Assembly (NCBI GenBank): GCA_015490175.1
Contig: WFYJ01000267.1
Coordinates: 1 to 48,755 of the forward strand
Direction of reading: 5' to 3'
Origin: Saprospiraceae bacterium
GTDB taxonomy: Bacteria; Bacteroidota; Bacteroidia; Chitinophagales; Saprospiraceae
Length of the DNA: 48,755 bases
Of the stretch, positions 1-8,420 are shown one piece after another. The position numbers and the translations under genes are program-made. The notes under the pieces are model-generated. The model worked only from the letters and a program-made list of their open reading frames with translations. It was not told the DNA's origin and did no database searches. How positions within the stretch are numbered: the first letter of the stretch is position 1; every line of letters starts with the position of its first letter.

Positions 1-3000
1 GATCGCCGCAGTCGAAGGCCGTTTGCGAAAGCGTCATCGAATCGATGCTGCAGTTGTCCGTCGAGCCGTTGTTCACCGCAGCAGCGCTCGTGCTGCCCAT
101 GCCATTGGCATCGAGCTGTACGGTGACGTCCTGGCACTGAGCGGTGGGTGCAATGTTGTCTTCCACCGTCACCGTGGCCGTGCACGTGGCGGTATTTCCT
201 GCATCGTCAGCCACTTCCAAAGTTACGGTGTTGGCACCCAGATCGTCGCAGTCGAAGTTGTCCGGGTGGGGGTCAAGAGAGGCCACGTTACAGTTGTCCG
301 TCGAGCCACCGTCAATATCCATTCCGGTGATCGACGCCATACCCATAGCATCCAGTTGTACCGTTACATCCTGGCATACTGCTGTGGGCGGCGTAATGTC
401 ATTACCCGTCAACGCGACCGTACAGGTGGCCGTATTTCCACCATAATCCGTGACCGTAATGGTGACATCATGCGTCATTCCATGTGCCGAGGCAAGCACG
501 GTTCCTGCCGTGGGCGATTGGGTAATCGAGCCCACACCACAATCGTCCGTGGCGCCCACTTCGCCCGTGAGATTGGGCACGGTAAGCGCGCAGGAAGCAT
601 CCAGGTTTACATTCCTGTCGGCCGGGCAGAGCGTGATGACCGGCGCCACATTGTCTTCGACGGTGATGTCCAAAGTGTTGATCGTCGAACAACCATTGAT
701 GGTCTCTTCCACCATCAAGGTGTGCGGCCCACCAGTGGCCATGCCCCACAAAATATCAATGGAGGGACCGGTAGCTGCCGTGACAATCGTACCACCCGAA
801 TAGAGGATCCACTGGTAGGTGGCACCGGCTGCCGTATTGTCGGTGGTGACGCTATAGGTATGCGTCGATGCCGGGCATACTGAAACGGGGCCGGTGATCG
901 GGTTGGGTGCGGGTGCCGGATCCACCGTAATGGTCACCGATGCCGTGGCCGAGGTACAGCTATTGGCATCCGTCACCACAAAATTCAGGATGGCCGTACC
1001 CGCCCCAGTGGCAAGGAAGTTGGGCGACTGGTCGGTGGGCATGTCGATGGTACCCGTGGCCGTGGATGCTGCATCGAGGCTCCACATGTAGTTGTACGGC
1101 GCCGTTCCGGAAACCACGATACCAATAAGGGCCGCCGACTCTCCTTCACAGATGGTCGTATTCGTTGCCGAAGCAGCCACATCCGGCACGGGGTTCACAT
1201 TGATCGTGGCATTCACCGTACCACTTTCACATCCATTATCATCTGCAACCGCGTAGCTTACATCAATGGTACCAGCAGGCGCCCCCGGGGCGATAGTGAG
1301 GGTGGCGGTACCATCGTTATTGTTAATCAATGTGGCTGCTGCCTGGATTGCAGGATCACTGGCACCCGTGATGGTCCAGGTATGCACCGTCAGTGTCCCG
1401 CTTCCGGCCACCGGCTGGCCATCGAGCGTGGCGCTGCTGCCAATACACACGCCTGTGCTCGGGTTCGAAACGATGGGCCCGGCCGTTGGAGGATCGTTGA
1501 CGGTAATGGTCGTAGATGCGGTAGCCGTACAGCCATTGGCATCCGTTACCGTCACCGAGTAAGTCGTCGTAGTACCAGGATTCTCGCTCAGGAACTGAGC
1601 CATAGAACCATTGCTCCACAGGTAGGTGAAAGGTGCAGTACCCGTAGCCGAGGCAGTAAGCAGTACATTGTCGCCTGAACAGATTACCCCATCATTGGCT
1701 GTCGTGCCAGAGGTTTCACTCACCAAGATGCTGACAGTCGGATTGCTCGTTATAGTAACAGCATAGGTATCCGATCCCATGCAGCCATTGGCATCAGTTA
1801 CGGTCACCGAATAGGATTGCAGACCTGCAGCAGGTGCAACGGTGATGGTCTGGGTCATGTCGCCCGTATTCCACATGTATGCGGTGTATCCCGCACCGGC
1901 ATCCAGTGTAATGCTGTCGCCTTCACAGATATGACCGTCGTTGTCGGCAAGGCCCGAGGTTTCGGAAGCGACAATCGTGGGTGCGGGATTGGGGTTGACC
2001 GATACGGTGACGGTATCGCTGCTGGTACAGCCATTGGCATCGGTCACGGTATATTCCACTTCCACGGTACCTGCGACCGTACCGGTCAGGTCGGCCGTGC
2101 CGTTTCCATTATCCACGAGCGTGGCATCGCCGGTACCACCGATCTTGGTCCAGGCATGGGTATAAGGCATGGCGCCACCCGAGGGGTTGCCGTCGAGAGT
2201 AATGGTGTTGCCTACACACACGTCGGTCGGGCCAGTGATATTGGCCGAAAGGGTGGATTGCACCGTTACAAGGGCAGTGCAGTTGTCCGAATTGCCCACC
2301 GTGTCCTTTACGGTCAGTGTTACGGACACGGTCGAGCCGTTATCGGCGCAGGTGAACGAATTGGGCGATACCGACGAATTTGTGATAGCACAGTTGTCGG
2401 TGCTGCCGCCGTCCACATCGGCTGCAGTAATGGAGGCGGTGCCCGTCGCGGCATCCAGCGTGACGGTAATATCCTGACAAACAGCTACCGGGGCTTCCGT
2501 GTCGTTGACCAAAATGTTGAAGGTACACGAAGCGGAATTGCCCGTGGAGTCTGTTGCCGTAGCGGTGACTGAGGTAAGGCCTACGGGGAAGGTGCTTCCC
2601 GGCGCATGGCTGTAGGTAATAGTTGCCGAGCAGTTGTCCGTGGCCGTAGCGGCAAAGCTCACATCGGCCCCGCACACCCCCGGATCGTTATTCGTCGTGA
2701 TGTCGGCCGGACAAGTAATCACCGGGTCTTCCACATCGTTCACCGTCACGTCGAAGGTGCACTGGGCCGTATTGCCACCATCGTCGGTGGCGGTAGCCGT
2801 CACGGTGGTGGTGCCCACGGGGAAAGCCGTGCCACTGGCCTGTGAGTAGGTAATGGTCACATTACAGTTGTCGGTAGCCGTAGCCGGCGGATAGTTTACC
2901 ACGGCCTCGCACAAACCCGGATCGTTGTTCACTGTCTGATTGGGCGGACAAGAGATGGTGGGCGGAGTATTATCCTGTACGGTTACTGTGGCATTGCAGG

Positions 3001-4618
3001 TGGACATATTGCCATTCACGTCCACCACATCGAGCGTCACCGTATTGGGTCCGATATTGGTGCAATCGAAATTGGAAGGCGTTACGGAAAGCGAATTGAG
3101 GCCACAGGCATCGTTGGAGCCGTTGTCCACATCGGCAGCCGTAATACTGGCCTGCCCCGTGGCATCGAGCACTACGGTAATGTCCTGGCAAAGAGCCTCG
3201 GGCGCCACATTGTCTTCGACCGTCACCTGTGCCATGCAATTGTCAGCGTTGCCGCTGCCGTCGGTGGCCGTAAGGGTGACGTTTACGGGCGTACCTGTAT
3301 CGGCACAACTGAAAGTGGTGATATCCAGGGAGAGATTTACGGGTGGGCAGTTGTCGGTACTGCCATTATCGACGTCGGTGGGGCTGATGGACGCGTTACC
3401 CGTGGCGTCGAGCTGTACGGTAATGTTCTGGCAGGCGGCCACAGGTGCGATATTGTCCTGCACCGTCACATTGGCCGTGCAGGTACTGCTGTTGCCGGAA
3501 AGATCCGAAGCCATGAGCGTCACTGTCTGCGTGGTACCGGCATGGCTGCAATCGAAGGCAGAGGGATTTACCGAAAGGTTGACCGTGCCGCAGTTGTCAC
3601 TGCTGCCGCCGTCCACATCAGCGGGGCTGACAGTGGCCGTCCCCATGGCGTCCAGCAATACGGTGGCATCCTGGCAAAGAGCCGTGGGTGGCGTATCATC
3701 CTGGACCGTCACCGTGGCGTTGCAGGTGCTGCTGTTGCCATTGGCATCGGTTACTTGCAGCGTCACGGTCTGATTGCCGATGTCGGCGCAGGTAAATACA
3801 GCTGGATCGGCAGGTGCAAGGAGCGCAAAGGAAAGCGCCCCCGGGCAATTATCGGTCGAGCCGCCATCGACGTCGGTAGCCTGGACGGTAACCGAGCCGG
3901 AAGCATCGAGCGATACGGTGATGTCCTGGCACACAGCTGTAGGCGGCGTATTGTCCTGTACGGTGACCGTCACCGTCGTTGCCGGCGAGGTGCCACAGAA
4001 GTTGGTCTCCGTCACGTCGAAGGTGAGCGTACCCGGTCCGGCGGCATTGATAGTGGTGCCGGACAGCGTGGCGCCCGTGCCGCCGTCGTTGAAATTGGTG
4101 ATGTTGAAGGTCGAAGCACCCTGCGTGTTGTTGGCGGAGCTCACGCCCGCGGCCACGAGGGCATCAACGGAACTGTTGGGGCACATGGCAAAGTCGGAAG
4201 CTGTCGGGGGATTGACCGGATCATCTTCAATAATGAAGGTGATGGTCGTCGTTTCGCCTACCAGGCAGGTGCCGCCCGGGTCGTCCGTCACTTCATAGGT
4301 AACCGTGTACGTACCCGGCGCCGTACCGGCCATCACGGTCAGGACGTTGACACCATCGAGGGCACCCGGAATGTTGTGGGTAAACATCCCGACCGTTTGC
4401 ATGCCTGCCGGCGGGATATCCGGGGCAATGTTGTAGGTGGTGGAGGCAATATCGGTTTCACAGATGGTCAGCGTACCGCCATCGGGTACGCCGTTGAGGG
4501 TGGGATTACACTGGGACCACCCCGTTTCCGGCAAGAAGCACAATGCTGCGCACACAGCAACAAAGACCGGAACACCAACCTGAAAACCACGGAAAAAGGT
4601 AAAGGATCGGCTCCTCAT
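1..4618 (-). CDS. Giant HYR/SprB-like repeat surface protein (C-terminus beyond the window)
   Basis: One frame stays open from an ATG at 4618 to the window edge, about 1539 codons, with no stop. A signal peptide is visible (RSRSFTFFRG followed by a hydrophobic stretch ending near ETGWSQ). After an N-terminal part of about 215 residues come about seven HYR-like modules of about 80 residues. Each has the pattern C-x-D-I/A-T-V-x-L-D-A, then D-V-D-G-G-S-x-D-N-C, F-x-C and VT-D-x-x-G-N-S-S-T-C. Residues about 780-1320 carry at least four SprB/PKD-like units with VTDANGCT-type signatures, and HYR modules then resume up to the edge (last residues AFDCGD). Such proteins in Bacteroidota are usually exported by the type IX system as adhesins or gliding-related surface proteins. 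That role is inferred, because the sorting domain would lie outside the window. The even pairs of Cys suggest an extracellular, disulfide-bonded protein. Confidence 0.88.
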   Translation of the reverse strand, partial: MRSRSFTFFRGFQVGVPVFVAVCAALCFLPETGWSQCNPTLNGVPDGGTLTICETDIASTTYNIAPDIPPAGMQTVGMFTHNIPGALDGVNVLTVMAGTAPGTYTVTYEVTDDPGGTCLVGETTTITFIIEDDPVNPPTASDFAMCPNSSVDALVAAGVSSANNTQGASTFNITNFNDGGTGATLSGTTINAAGPGTLTFDVTETNFCGTSPATTVTVTVQDNTPPTAVCQDITVSLDASGSVTVQATDVDGGSTDNCPGALSFALLAPADPAVFTCADIGNQTVTLQVTDANGNSSTCNATVTVQDDTPPTALCQDATVLLDAMGTATVSPADVDGGSSDNCGTVNLSVNPSAFDCSHAGTTQTVTLMASDLSGNSSTCTANVTVQDNIAPVAACQNITVQLDATGNASISPTDVDNGSTDNCPPVNLSLDITTFSCADTGTPVNVTLTATDGSGNADNCMAQVTVEDNVAPEALCQDITVVLDATGQASITAADVDNGSNDACGLNSLSVTPSNFDCTNIGPNTVTLDVVDVNGNMSTCNATVTVQDNTPPTISCPPNQTVNNDPGLCEAVVNYPPATATDNCNVTITYSQASGTAFPVGTTTVTATATDDGGNTAQCTFDVTVNDVEDPVITCPADITTNNDPGVCGADVSFAATATDNCSATITYSHAPGSTFPVGLTSVTATATDSTGNSASCTFNILVNDTEAPVAVCQDITVTLDAATGTASITAADVDGGSTDNCAITNSSVSPNSFTCADNGSTVSVTLTVKDTVGNSDNCTALVTVQSTLSANITGPTDVCVGNTITLDGNPSGGAMPYTHAWTKIGGTGDATLVDNGNGTADLTGTVAGTVEVEYTVTDANGCTSSDTVTVSVNPNPAPTIVASETSGLADNDGHICEGDSITLDAGAGYTAYMWNTGDMTQTITVAPAAGLQSYSVTVTDANGCMGSDTYAVTITSNPTVSILVSETSGTTANDGVICSGDNVLLTASATGTAPFTYLWSNGSMAQFLSENPGTTTTYSVTVTDANGCTATASTTITVNDPPTAGPIVSNPSTGVCIGSSATLDGQPVAGSGTLTVHTWTITGASDPAIQAAATLINNNDGTATLTIAPGAPAGTIDVSYAVADDNGCESGTVNATINVNPVPDVAASATNTTICEGESAALIGIVVSGTAPYNYMWSLDAASTATGTIDMPTDQSPNFLATGAGTAILNFVVTDANSCTSATASVTITVDPAPAPNPITGPVSVCPASTHTYSVTTDNTAAGATYQWILYSGGTIVTAATGPSIDILWGMATGGPHTLMVEETINGCSTINTLDITVEDNVAPVITLCPADRNVNLDASCALTVPNLTGEVGATDDCGVGSITQSPTAGTVLASAHGMTHDVTITVTDYGGNTATCTVALTGNDITPPTAVCQDVTVQLDAMGMASITGMDIDGGSTDNCNVASLDPHPDNFDCDDLGANTVTLEVADDAGNTATCTATVTVEDNIAPTAQCQDVTVQLDANGMGSTSAAAVNNGSTDNCSIDSMTLSQTAFDCGD
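2280..3960 (-). repeat. Tandem HYR-encoding DNA repeats, period about 240 bp
   Basis: The + strand signature CAGTTGTCGG (coding for the DNC motif on the minus strand), or a close variant, recurs near 2394, 2630, 2865, 3105, 3351, 3591 and 3848, a spacing of 235-257 bp. Each unit encodes one HYR module of the surface protein. The units have diverged, which suggests old duplication rather than fresh slippage. Confidence 0.8.
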
Positions 4619-5112
4619 GTGATTACAATTTGTTAGTAATATTCGGTTATTCACTAATGTAAAGCGTGCGGCAACGCGTACAGAACCAACCGGGTTACAG
4701 CCGGCGTTGCACACGAACACGGGTCGAAGTTAACAGCAATTTCCTCACCAAACAATCCCTTCTCCATTTTTTTTTCAGAAAAAAAAGCAAACTCATTTTG
4801 TGACATGAAGGAGCAGCGGCAAAAGCCTTCCGCAGAAAAACACATAACACTCACTATCAACACACTACACGACGCCCTTGATTGCCCACCTGAATAGATT
4901 TTTTTTCAACGGGTCCGGGATTCGAGGATTGGGCCCGACAACCGAGCCTGCTCCCCGACGCCAAGACTTTTTTCATCGGCCTCTTGACTTTGTCCATCAC
5001 AATCCCCTATCATTGCGCCATGCTTTCGCAAATGCCCCATAGTGCGTGTTGTTGCTGTGCTTTCGGCCTTGCCGGAAGGGAGTGACTGCGCGCGTATGTG
5101 GACTTGCGGTGT

Positions 5113-5149
5113 CACAGGCCTTTCCGGCAAAAGTCCGGGAGGGCCTGTG
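5113..5149. repeat. Dyad CACAGGCC...GGCCTGTG with inner CCGG pair
   Basis: The arms at 5113-5120 and 5142-5149 are perfect 8-bp reverse complements. Inside them, two CCGG blocks can pair around CAAAAGT. It is the first of three successive dyads upstream of cysM that share the CCTTTCCGG/CCGGAAAGG core. Confidence 0.6.
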
Positions 5150-5312
5150 GCATTCTGGCCCGATTATGGGAAGCAGGCTGAACGTTTACAAACTGAAATC
5201 GACATGATCCGCCATTTTGCCATCTGTTGTTGTGCAGCATGTTGTCCGATCCTTCCGTTCCGGAAAGGAGGTGGCTGACTTGTCGCACGACCGACAGCAG
5301 GCAGTGATACAG

Positions 5313-5343
5313 GGGCCTTTCCGGAACGAAGCCGGAAAGGCCC
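5313..5343 (+). terminator. Perfect 12-bp hairpin before cysM (terminator- or attenuator-like)
   Basis: The arm GGGCCTTTCCGG at 5313-5324 pairs perfectly with CCGGAAAGGCCC at 5332-5343 across the loop AACGAAG. TTGTCTTTTCC follows, so the structure resembles an intrinsic terminator on the + strand. No gene is seen just upstream, and the cysM start lies 52 bases beyond. It could end a short leader transcript, act as an attenuator, or be a repeated extragenic palindrome. Confidence 0.5.
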
Positions 5344-5364
5344 TTGTCTTTTCCCCGTGTTTCA

Positions 5365-5377
5365 TTTGCCGAAAGGC
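5365..5377 (+). repeat. TTT-flanked GAAA mini-hairpin upstream of cysM
   Basis: TTTGCC-GAAA-GGC, a member of the dispersed mini-hairpin family described in the findings. It ends 17 bases before the cysM ATG, inside the probable leader. Confidence 0.65.
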
Positions 5378-5394
5378 ACAAAAACAAAACCACC

Positions 5395-6339
5395 ATGACC
5401 ACATCCACACACACCTCTCTGTCCGAGTCGCTGCACCGCCAGATGCGCCGCATTGCGCGCCAGGTGGGCCACACGCCCCTGTACGAGCTGCGCAATGTGT
5501 TTCACAAGCCCGGCGTGCGGCTGTTCGCCAAACTCGAGTGGCAGCAGCTCAGCGGCAGCGTGAAGGCACGTGCCGGCTGGCGCATCCTCAGCACGGCCAT
5601 CCGCTCGGGGCAGCTCGACGGTCAGCGCCGCCTGCTCGACGCCACCAGCGGCAACACTGGCATTGCCTACGCCACCTTTGCGGCGGCGCTCGGGGTGCCG
5701 GTCACGCTCTGCATGCCCGAAAACGCTTCGGAGGCGCGCAAGCGCATCCTGCGCTCGCTGGGTGCCGAGCTCATCCTCACCAGCCGGCTCGAAGGCACCG
5801 ACGGCGCCCAACAGTATGCCGCCGCCCTGGCCGCCGAGCGGCCCGACCTGTACTACCACGCCAACCAGTACGCCAACGACGCCAACTGGCAGGCCCACTA
5901 CCACTCCACCGCGCTCGAGATCTGGGAACAAACGAAGGGTCAGGTGACGCACTTCGTGGCCGGACTCGGCACCTCGGGCACCATTACGGGCACGGGGCGC
6001 CGCCTGCGCGCACTCAAACCCGAGATCGAGATCGTGGCGCTGCAGCCCGACACGCCCATGCACGGCCTCGAAGGCTGGAAGCACATGGCCACGGCCATCG
6101 TGCCGCGCATCTACGACCCCTCGGTACACGACCGCATCGTGGAAGTGAACACGCTCGAAGCCCTCGAGATGGTGCGGCGTGCCGCCCGCGAGGAAGGGCT
6201 GCTCATCGGCCCCTCGAGTGGAGCCAATCTTGCCGGCGCCATCAAGGTGGCCGAACAGCTCGACGAGGGCGTGGTGGTGACCACCTTTGCCGATACGGCC
6301 GACAAGTACGCCGAGGTGATGACCGAAATATTCGGTTGA
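5395..6339 (+). CDS. cysM: CysM-type O-(phospho)serine / O-acetylserine sulfhydrylase
   Basis: PLP-dependent enzyme of 314 residues, the usual size for cysteine synthases. The Schiff-base lysine is K57 in LSGSVKAR. The substrate loop SGNTG is at 85-89, the phosphate-binding loop GLGTSGTITG is at 190-199, and GPSSGAN lies near the end. The motif QYAN-x-AN-x3-HY (158-169) resembles mycobacterial CysM more than CysK, from memory of the family. The downstream genes encode a JAMM protease, a small Gly-Gly carrier and an E1/rhodanese. This suggests the sulfur donor is a protein thiocarboxylate rather than free sulfide, as for M. tuberculosis CysM with CysO. An in-frame ATG at 5344 exists, but the family starts better at 5395. 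Whether the acceptor is O-phosphoserine or O-acetylserine cannot be read directly. Confidence 0.92.
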   Translation: MTTSTHTSLSESLHRQMRRIARQVGHTPLYELRNVFHKPGVRLFAKLEWQQLSGSVKARAGWRILSTAIRSGQLDGQRRLLDATSGNTGIAYATFAAALGVPVTLCMPENASEARKRILRSLGAELILTSRLEGTDGAQQYAAALAAERPDLYYHANQYANDANWQAHYHSTALEIWEQTKGQVTHFVAGLGTSGTITGTGRRLRALKPEIEIVALQPDTPMHGLEGWKHMATAIVPRIYDPSVHDRIVEVNTLEALEMVRRAAREEGLLIGPSSGANLAGAIKVAEQLDEGVVVTTFADTADKYAEVMTEIFG

Positions 6340-6370
6340 GCCGCTACTTTTTTCAAAAAAACGAAGTCTC

Positions 6371-6826
6371 ATGTCCCGCGCTGTTTTTACCCTCGTCCTG
6401 TCGCCCGAAGTGGACGCACACATCCGCCGCCACGGCGAAGCAGCCTGGCCGTACGAGTGTTGCGGTTTCCTGTACGGCCCGGCCGACGGCAATCCGCGCC
6501 TCATCACCCGGGCGCTGCGCGCGCCCAACAGCAAGGAAGGCGACCAGCGCCGCCGCTTCGAAATCGCCCCGACGGACTACCTCGAGGCCGAGCGATATGC
6601 CGCCGATCATGGCTTGCAACTGCTCGGCATCTACCACTCGCACCCGGAACACCCCGCCGTGGCCTCGAAGCACGACCTGGCGCAGGCCATGCCCTTTTTC
6701 AGCTACGTCATCGTCTCGGTGCGCGGAGGACGTGCCGCAGAGATGCGGTCGTGGCGACTGCGCGACGAGGTGCGCGCCTTCGACGAGGAGACCATCCTGA
6801 TTGCACCTGCTTTCGCAAAACACTGA
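6371..6826 (+). CDS. JAMM/MPN metallopeptidase, Mec+-like
   Basis: A 151-residue single-domain JAMM (Mov34/MPN/PAD-1) zinc protease. The catalytic Glu is E29 in PYECCGF, and the metal site is H89-S-H91-P with S99-x-x-D102, so all JAMM residues are present. Bacterial enzymes of this size cut after the Gly-Gly tail of small ubiquitin-like sulfur carriers. Mec+ of mycobacteria releases cysteine from CysO-cysteine, and QbsD and HcyD trim residues beyond the di-glycine. The gene starts 31 bases after cysM and ends 28 bases before the carrier gene, so co-transcription is likely. The C-terminal AFAK is encoded by one copy of the dispersed mini-hairpin motif (6809-6820). Confidence in the family is high; the substrate is inferred from context. 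Confidence 0.9.
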   Translation: MSRAVFTLVLSPEVDAHIRRHGEAAWPYECCGFLYGPADGNPRLITRALRAPNSKEGDQRRRFEIAPTDYLEAERYAADHGLQLLGIYHSHPEHPAVASKHDLAQAMPFFSYVIVSVRGGRAAEMRSWRLRDEVRAFDEETILIAPAFAKH

Positions 6827-6854
6827 TTGTCAAACCTCCAAAAACGCTGCGATC

Positions 6855-7130
6855 ATGGCCAAAATTCTGATCCCCACCCCGCTGCGCAAATTCACCGGCA
6901 ATGCCGCTACGTTTGAAGTGAAAGGCGCCACCGTGGCCGAAGCGCTGCGCGCCCTTGCCGAGGCACATCCCCAACTCAAGCCGCACCTGTTCGACAATGC
7001 CGGCCGGCTGCGCAGCTTCATCCGCGTGTACGTGGGCGAAGACGACATCGCTACCTTGCAACGCGAAGACACCCCGCTGACCGACGAGGCCGTGGTGAGC
7101 ATCGTGCCGGCCATTGCGGGGGGAAGTTGA
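6855..7130 (+). CDS. cysO: CysO/MoaD/ThiS-like sulfur-carrier protein with GGS tail
   Basis: A 91-residue beta-grasp protein, typical MoaD/ThiS/CysO size. The start MAKILIPTPLRKFTG follows the family pattern. The C-terminus reads VSIVPAIAGGS, with the di-glycine followed by a single extra serine. Carriers are activated at the terminal glycine by an E1 adenylating enzyme and then converted to a thiocarboxylate, so the serine would have to be removed first. The adjacent JAMM protease is the obvious candidate. The neighbouring CysM and MoeZ-like proteins support a CysO role in cysteine synthesis. A MoaD role in molybdopterin synthesis is less likely, because no moa genes are nearby. I preferred the ATG at 6855 over an upstream in-frame ATG at 6801 that overlaps the protease gene. 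Confidence 0.85.
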   Translation: MAKILIPTPLRKFTGNAATFEVKGATVAEALRALAEAHPQLKPHLFDNAGRLRSFIRVYVGEDDIATLQREDTPLTDEAVVSIVPAIAGGS

Positions 7131-7194
7131 GCGTTGAGGGTCAGGCTCCGGGGATCCGGGACTCAACATCGCTGGCTCTGCCAGCGTCTCAACG
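7125..7194. repeat. GTTGAG/CTCAAC element with hairpins upstream of moeZ
   Basis: GTTGAG occurs at 7125-7130 (overlapping the cysO stop) and 7133-7138. The inverse CTCAAC is at 7163-7168 and 7189-7194. Between them lie CCGG-GGAT-CCGG and the perfect hairpin CGCTGGC-TCT-GCCAGCG. The layout matches the larger array downstream of moeZ. Confidence 0.6.
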
Positions 7195-7278
7195 GATGCA
7201 CGCCGAGCATCTCAAATCCTCGCTTCCCCGGTTCTTCGGTTCTTCATCCAATATTCACCATCCAAAACCGACCGGAAA

Positions 7279-8418
7279 ATGAGCCAACCAACCATTCTTT
7301 CCCCTGCCGAGCTGGCGCGCTATGCCCGTCACATCGCCATACCGGAATTCGGCGTCGAGGGCCAGGAAAAGCTGAAGCGCGGCAGCGTGCTCGTCATCGG
7401 ATCGGGCGGGCTGGGCAGTCCGCTGCTGCTGTACCTCGCTGCGGCGGGCGTGGGCCGCATCGGCATCGTGGACTTCGACCTGGTGGACGAGAGCAACCTG
7501 CAGCGGCAGGTGCTCTTCAGCGTGGATGACGTGGGCCGGCCCAAGGCGCTCGTAGCCAAAGAACGGCTCCAGAAGCTCAACCCGCACATCGAGATCGAGG
7601 TGTATCTCGAGCGCTTCAGCACCGAGAATGCGCGTGCGCTGGTACGCCGGTACGACGTGGTGGCCGACGGCACCGACAACTTTCCCACGCGCTACCTCGT
7701 CAACGACGCCTGCGTGCTCGAAGACCGCGTCAACGTCTATGCGTCCATTTTCCGCTTCGAGGGGCAGGTTTCCGTGTTCAACTACCGCTATGCCGACGGC
7801 ACGCGCGGCCCCAACTACCGCGACATGTTTCCCGAGCCGCCACCGCCGGGCCTGGTGCCCAACTGCGCCGAGGGTGGCGTGCTGGGCGTGCTGCCCGGCA
7901 TCATCGGCTCGATGCAGGCCAGCGAGGTGATCAAGGTGCTCACGGGCGTGGGCGAGCCGCTGGCCGGCCGTCTCTTCCTGTTCGATGCGGCCACCTTCAG
8001 TACGCGCATCCTGAAAGTGCCCAAAAACCCCGACACGCGCATCACCGGACTGATCAACTACGATCAATTCTGCGGGCTTTCGCCAAAAGAAGAGACGCCC
8101 GTCCGATCGATCACGGTGCAGGAGCTGGCCCGCCTGCGCGAAAGCGGTGCCGACTTTCAGCTCATCGACGTGCGCGAGCCCTACGAGTACGGCATCGCCA
8201 ATCTGGGGGGCGAGCTGATCCCGCTGGGCAGCATCGAGGAGGCGGCCGACCGCATCGCGCGCGACAGAATGGTCGTGCTCTACTGCCGCAGCGGTCAGCG
8301 CAGTGCCGACGCCATCCGGCGGCTGCAGCAACGCTTCGGCTTCGACAACCTCTACAACCTCGAAGGCGGCATCCTGGCCTGGGCGCGCGAAATCGATGCG
8401 TCGGTGCCGACGTACTGA
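7279..8418 (+). CDS. moeZ: MoeZ/MoeB-type E1 adenylyl- and sulfurtransferase with rhodanese domain
   Basis: A 379-residue fusion of a ThiF/MoeB/HesA E1-like domain (about 1-260) and a C-terminal rhodanese domain (about 280-379). The nucleotide loop GSGGLGS is at 41-47, followed by the acidic strand IVDFD and NLQRQ. The conserved cysteine C196 sits in VPNCAEGGVLG. The rhodanese active loop CRSGQRS has its Cys at about 336, so persulfide transfer is plausible. Such proteins adenylate the Gly-Gly end of MoaD/CysO carriers and then form the thiocarboxylate, so it would feed the CysO-like protein encoded upstream. The gap to cysO is 148 bases and contains hairpins, so expression may be partly uncoupled. 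The segment GLSPKE is encoded by one mini-hairpin motif copy (8075-8088). Confidence 0.9.
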   Translation: MSQPTILSPAELARYARHIAIPEFGVEGQEKLKRGSVLVIGSGGLGSPLLLYLAAAGVGRIGIVDFDLVDESNLQRQVLFSVDDVGRPKALVAKERLQKLNPHIEIEVYLERFSTENARALVRRYDVVADGTDNFPTRYLVNDACVLEDRVNVYASIFRFEGQVSVFNYRYADGTRGPNYRDMFPEPPPPGLVPNCAEGGVLGVLPGIIGSMQASEVIKVLTGVGEPLAGRLFLFDAATFSTRILKVPKNPDTRITGLINYDQFCGLSPKEETPVRSITVQELARLRESGADFQLIDVREPYEYGIANLGGELIPLGSIEEAADRIARDRMVVLYCRSGQRSADAIRRLQQRFGFDNLYNLEGGILAWAREIDASVPTY

Positions 8419-8420
8419 GG

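Larger units (their letters stand above)
4619..5394. other. Non-coding region with dyad cluster between adhesin and cysM
   Basis: No credible gene is seen in these 776 bases; the short open frames lack family features. The half next to the adhesin is AT-rich (about 4740-4910), as expected for a promoter and leader of the minus-strand gene. I could not fix a TAnnTTTG box there. The half next to cysM holds several CCGGAAAGG/CCTTTCCGG dyads and one TTTGCCGAAAGGC mini-hairpin just before the cysM start. Confidence 0.6.

Noticed and set aside
2280-3960. 240-bp periodicity as a CRISPR array
   Set aside because: The repeats are coding, long and diverged, with no short constant repeat/spacer pattern.
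23-4636. Several + strand open frames opposite the HYR protein
   Set aside because: The minus frame is open throughout with a signal peptide and clear modules; the + frames are repetitive mirror translations with no domains.
5042-5278. 78-codon + frame in the dyad region upstream of cysM
   Set aside because: Its codons are dictated by the dyads; no domain and no start signal are seen.
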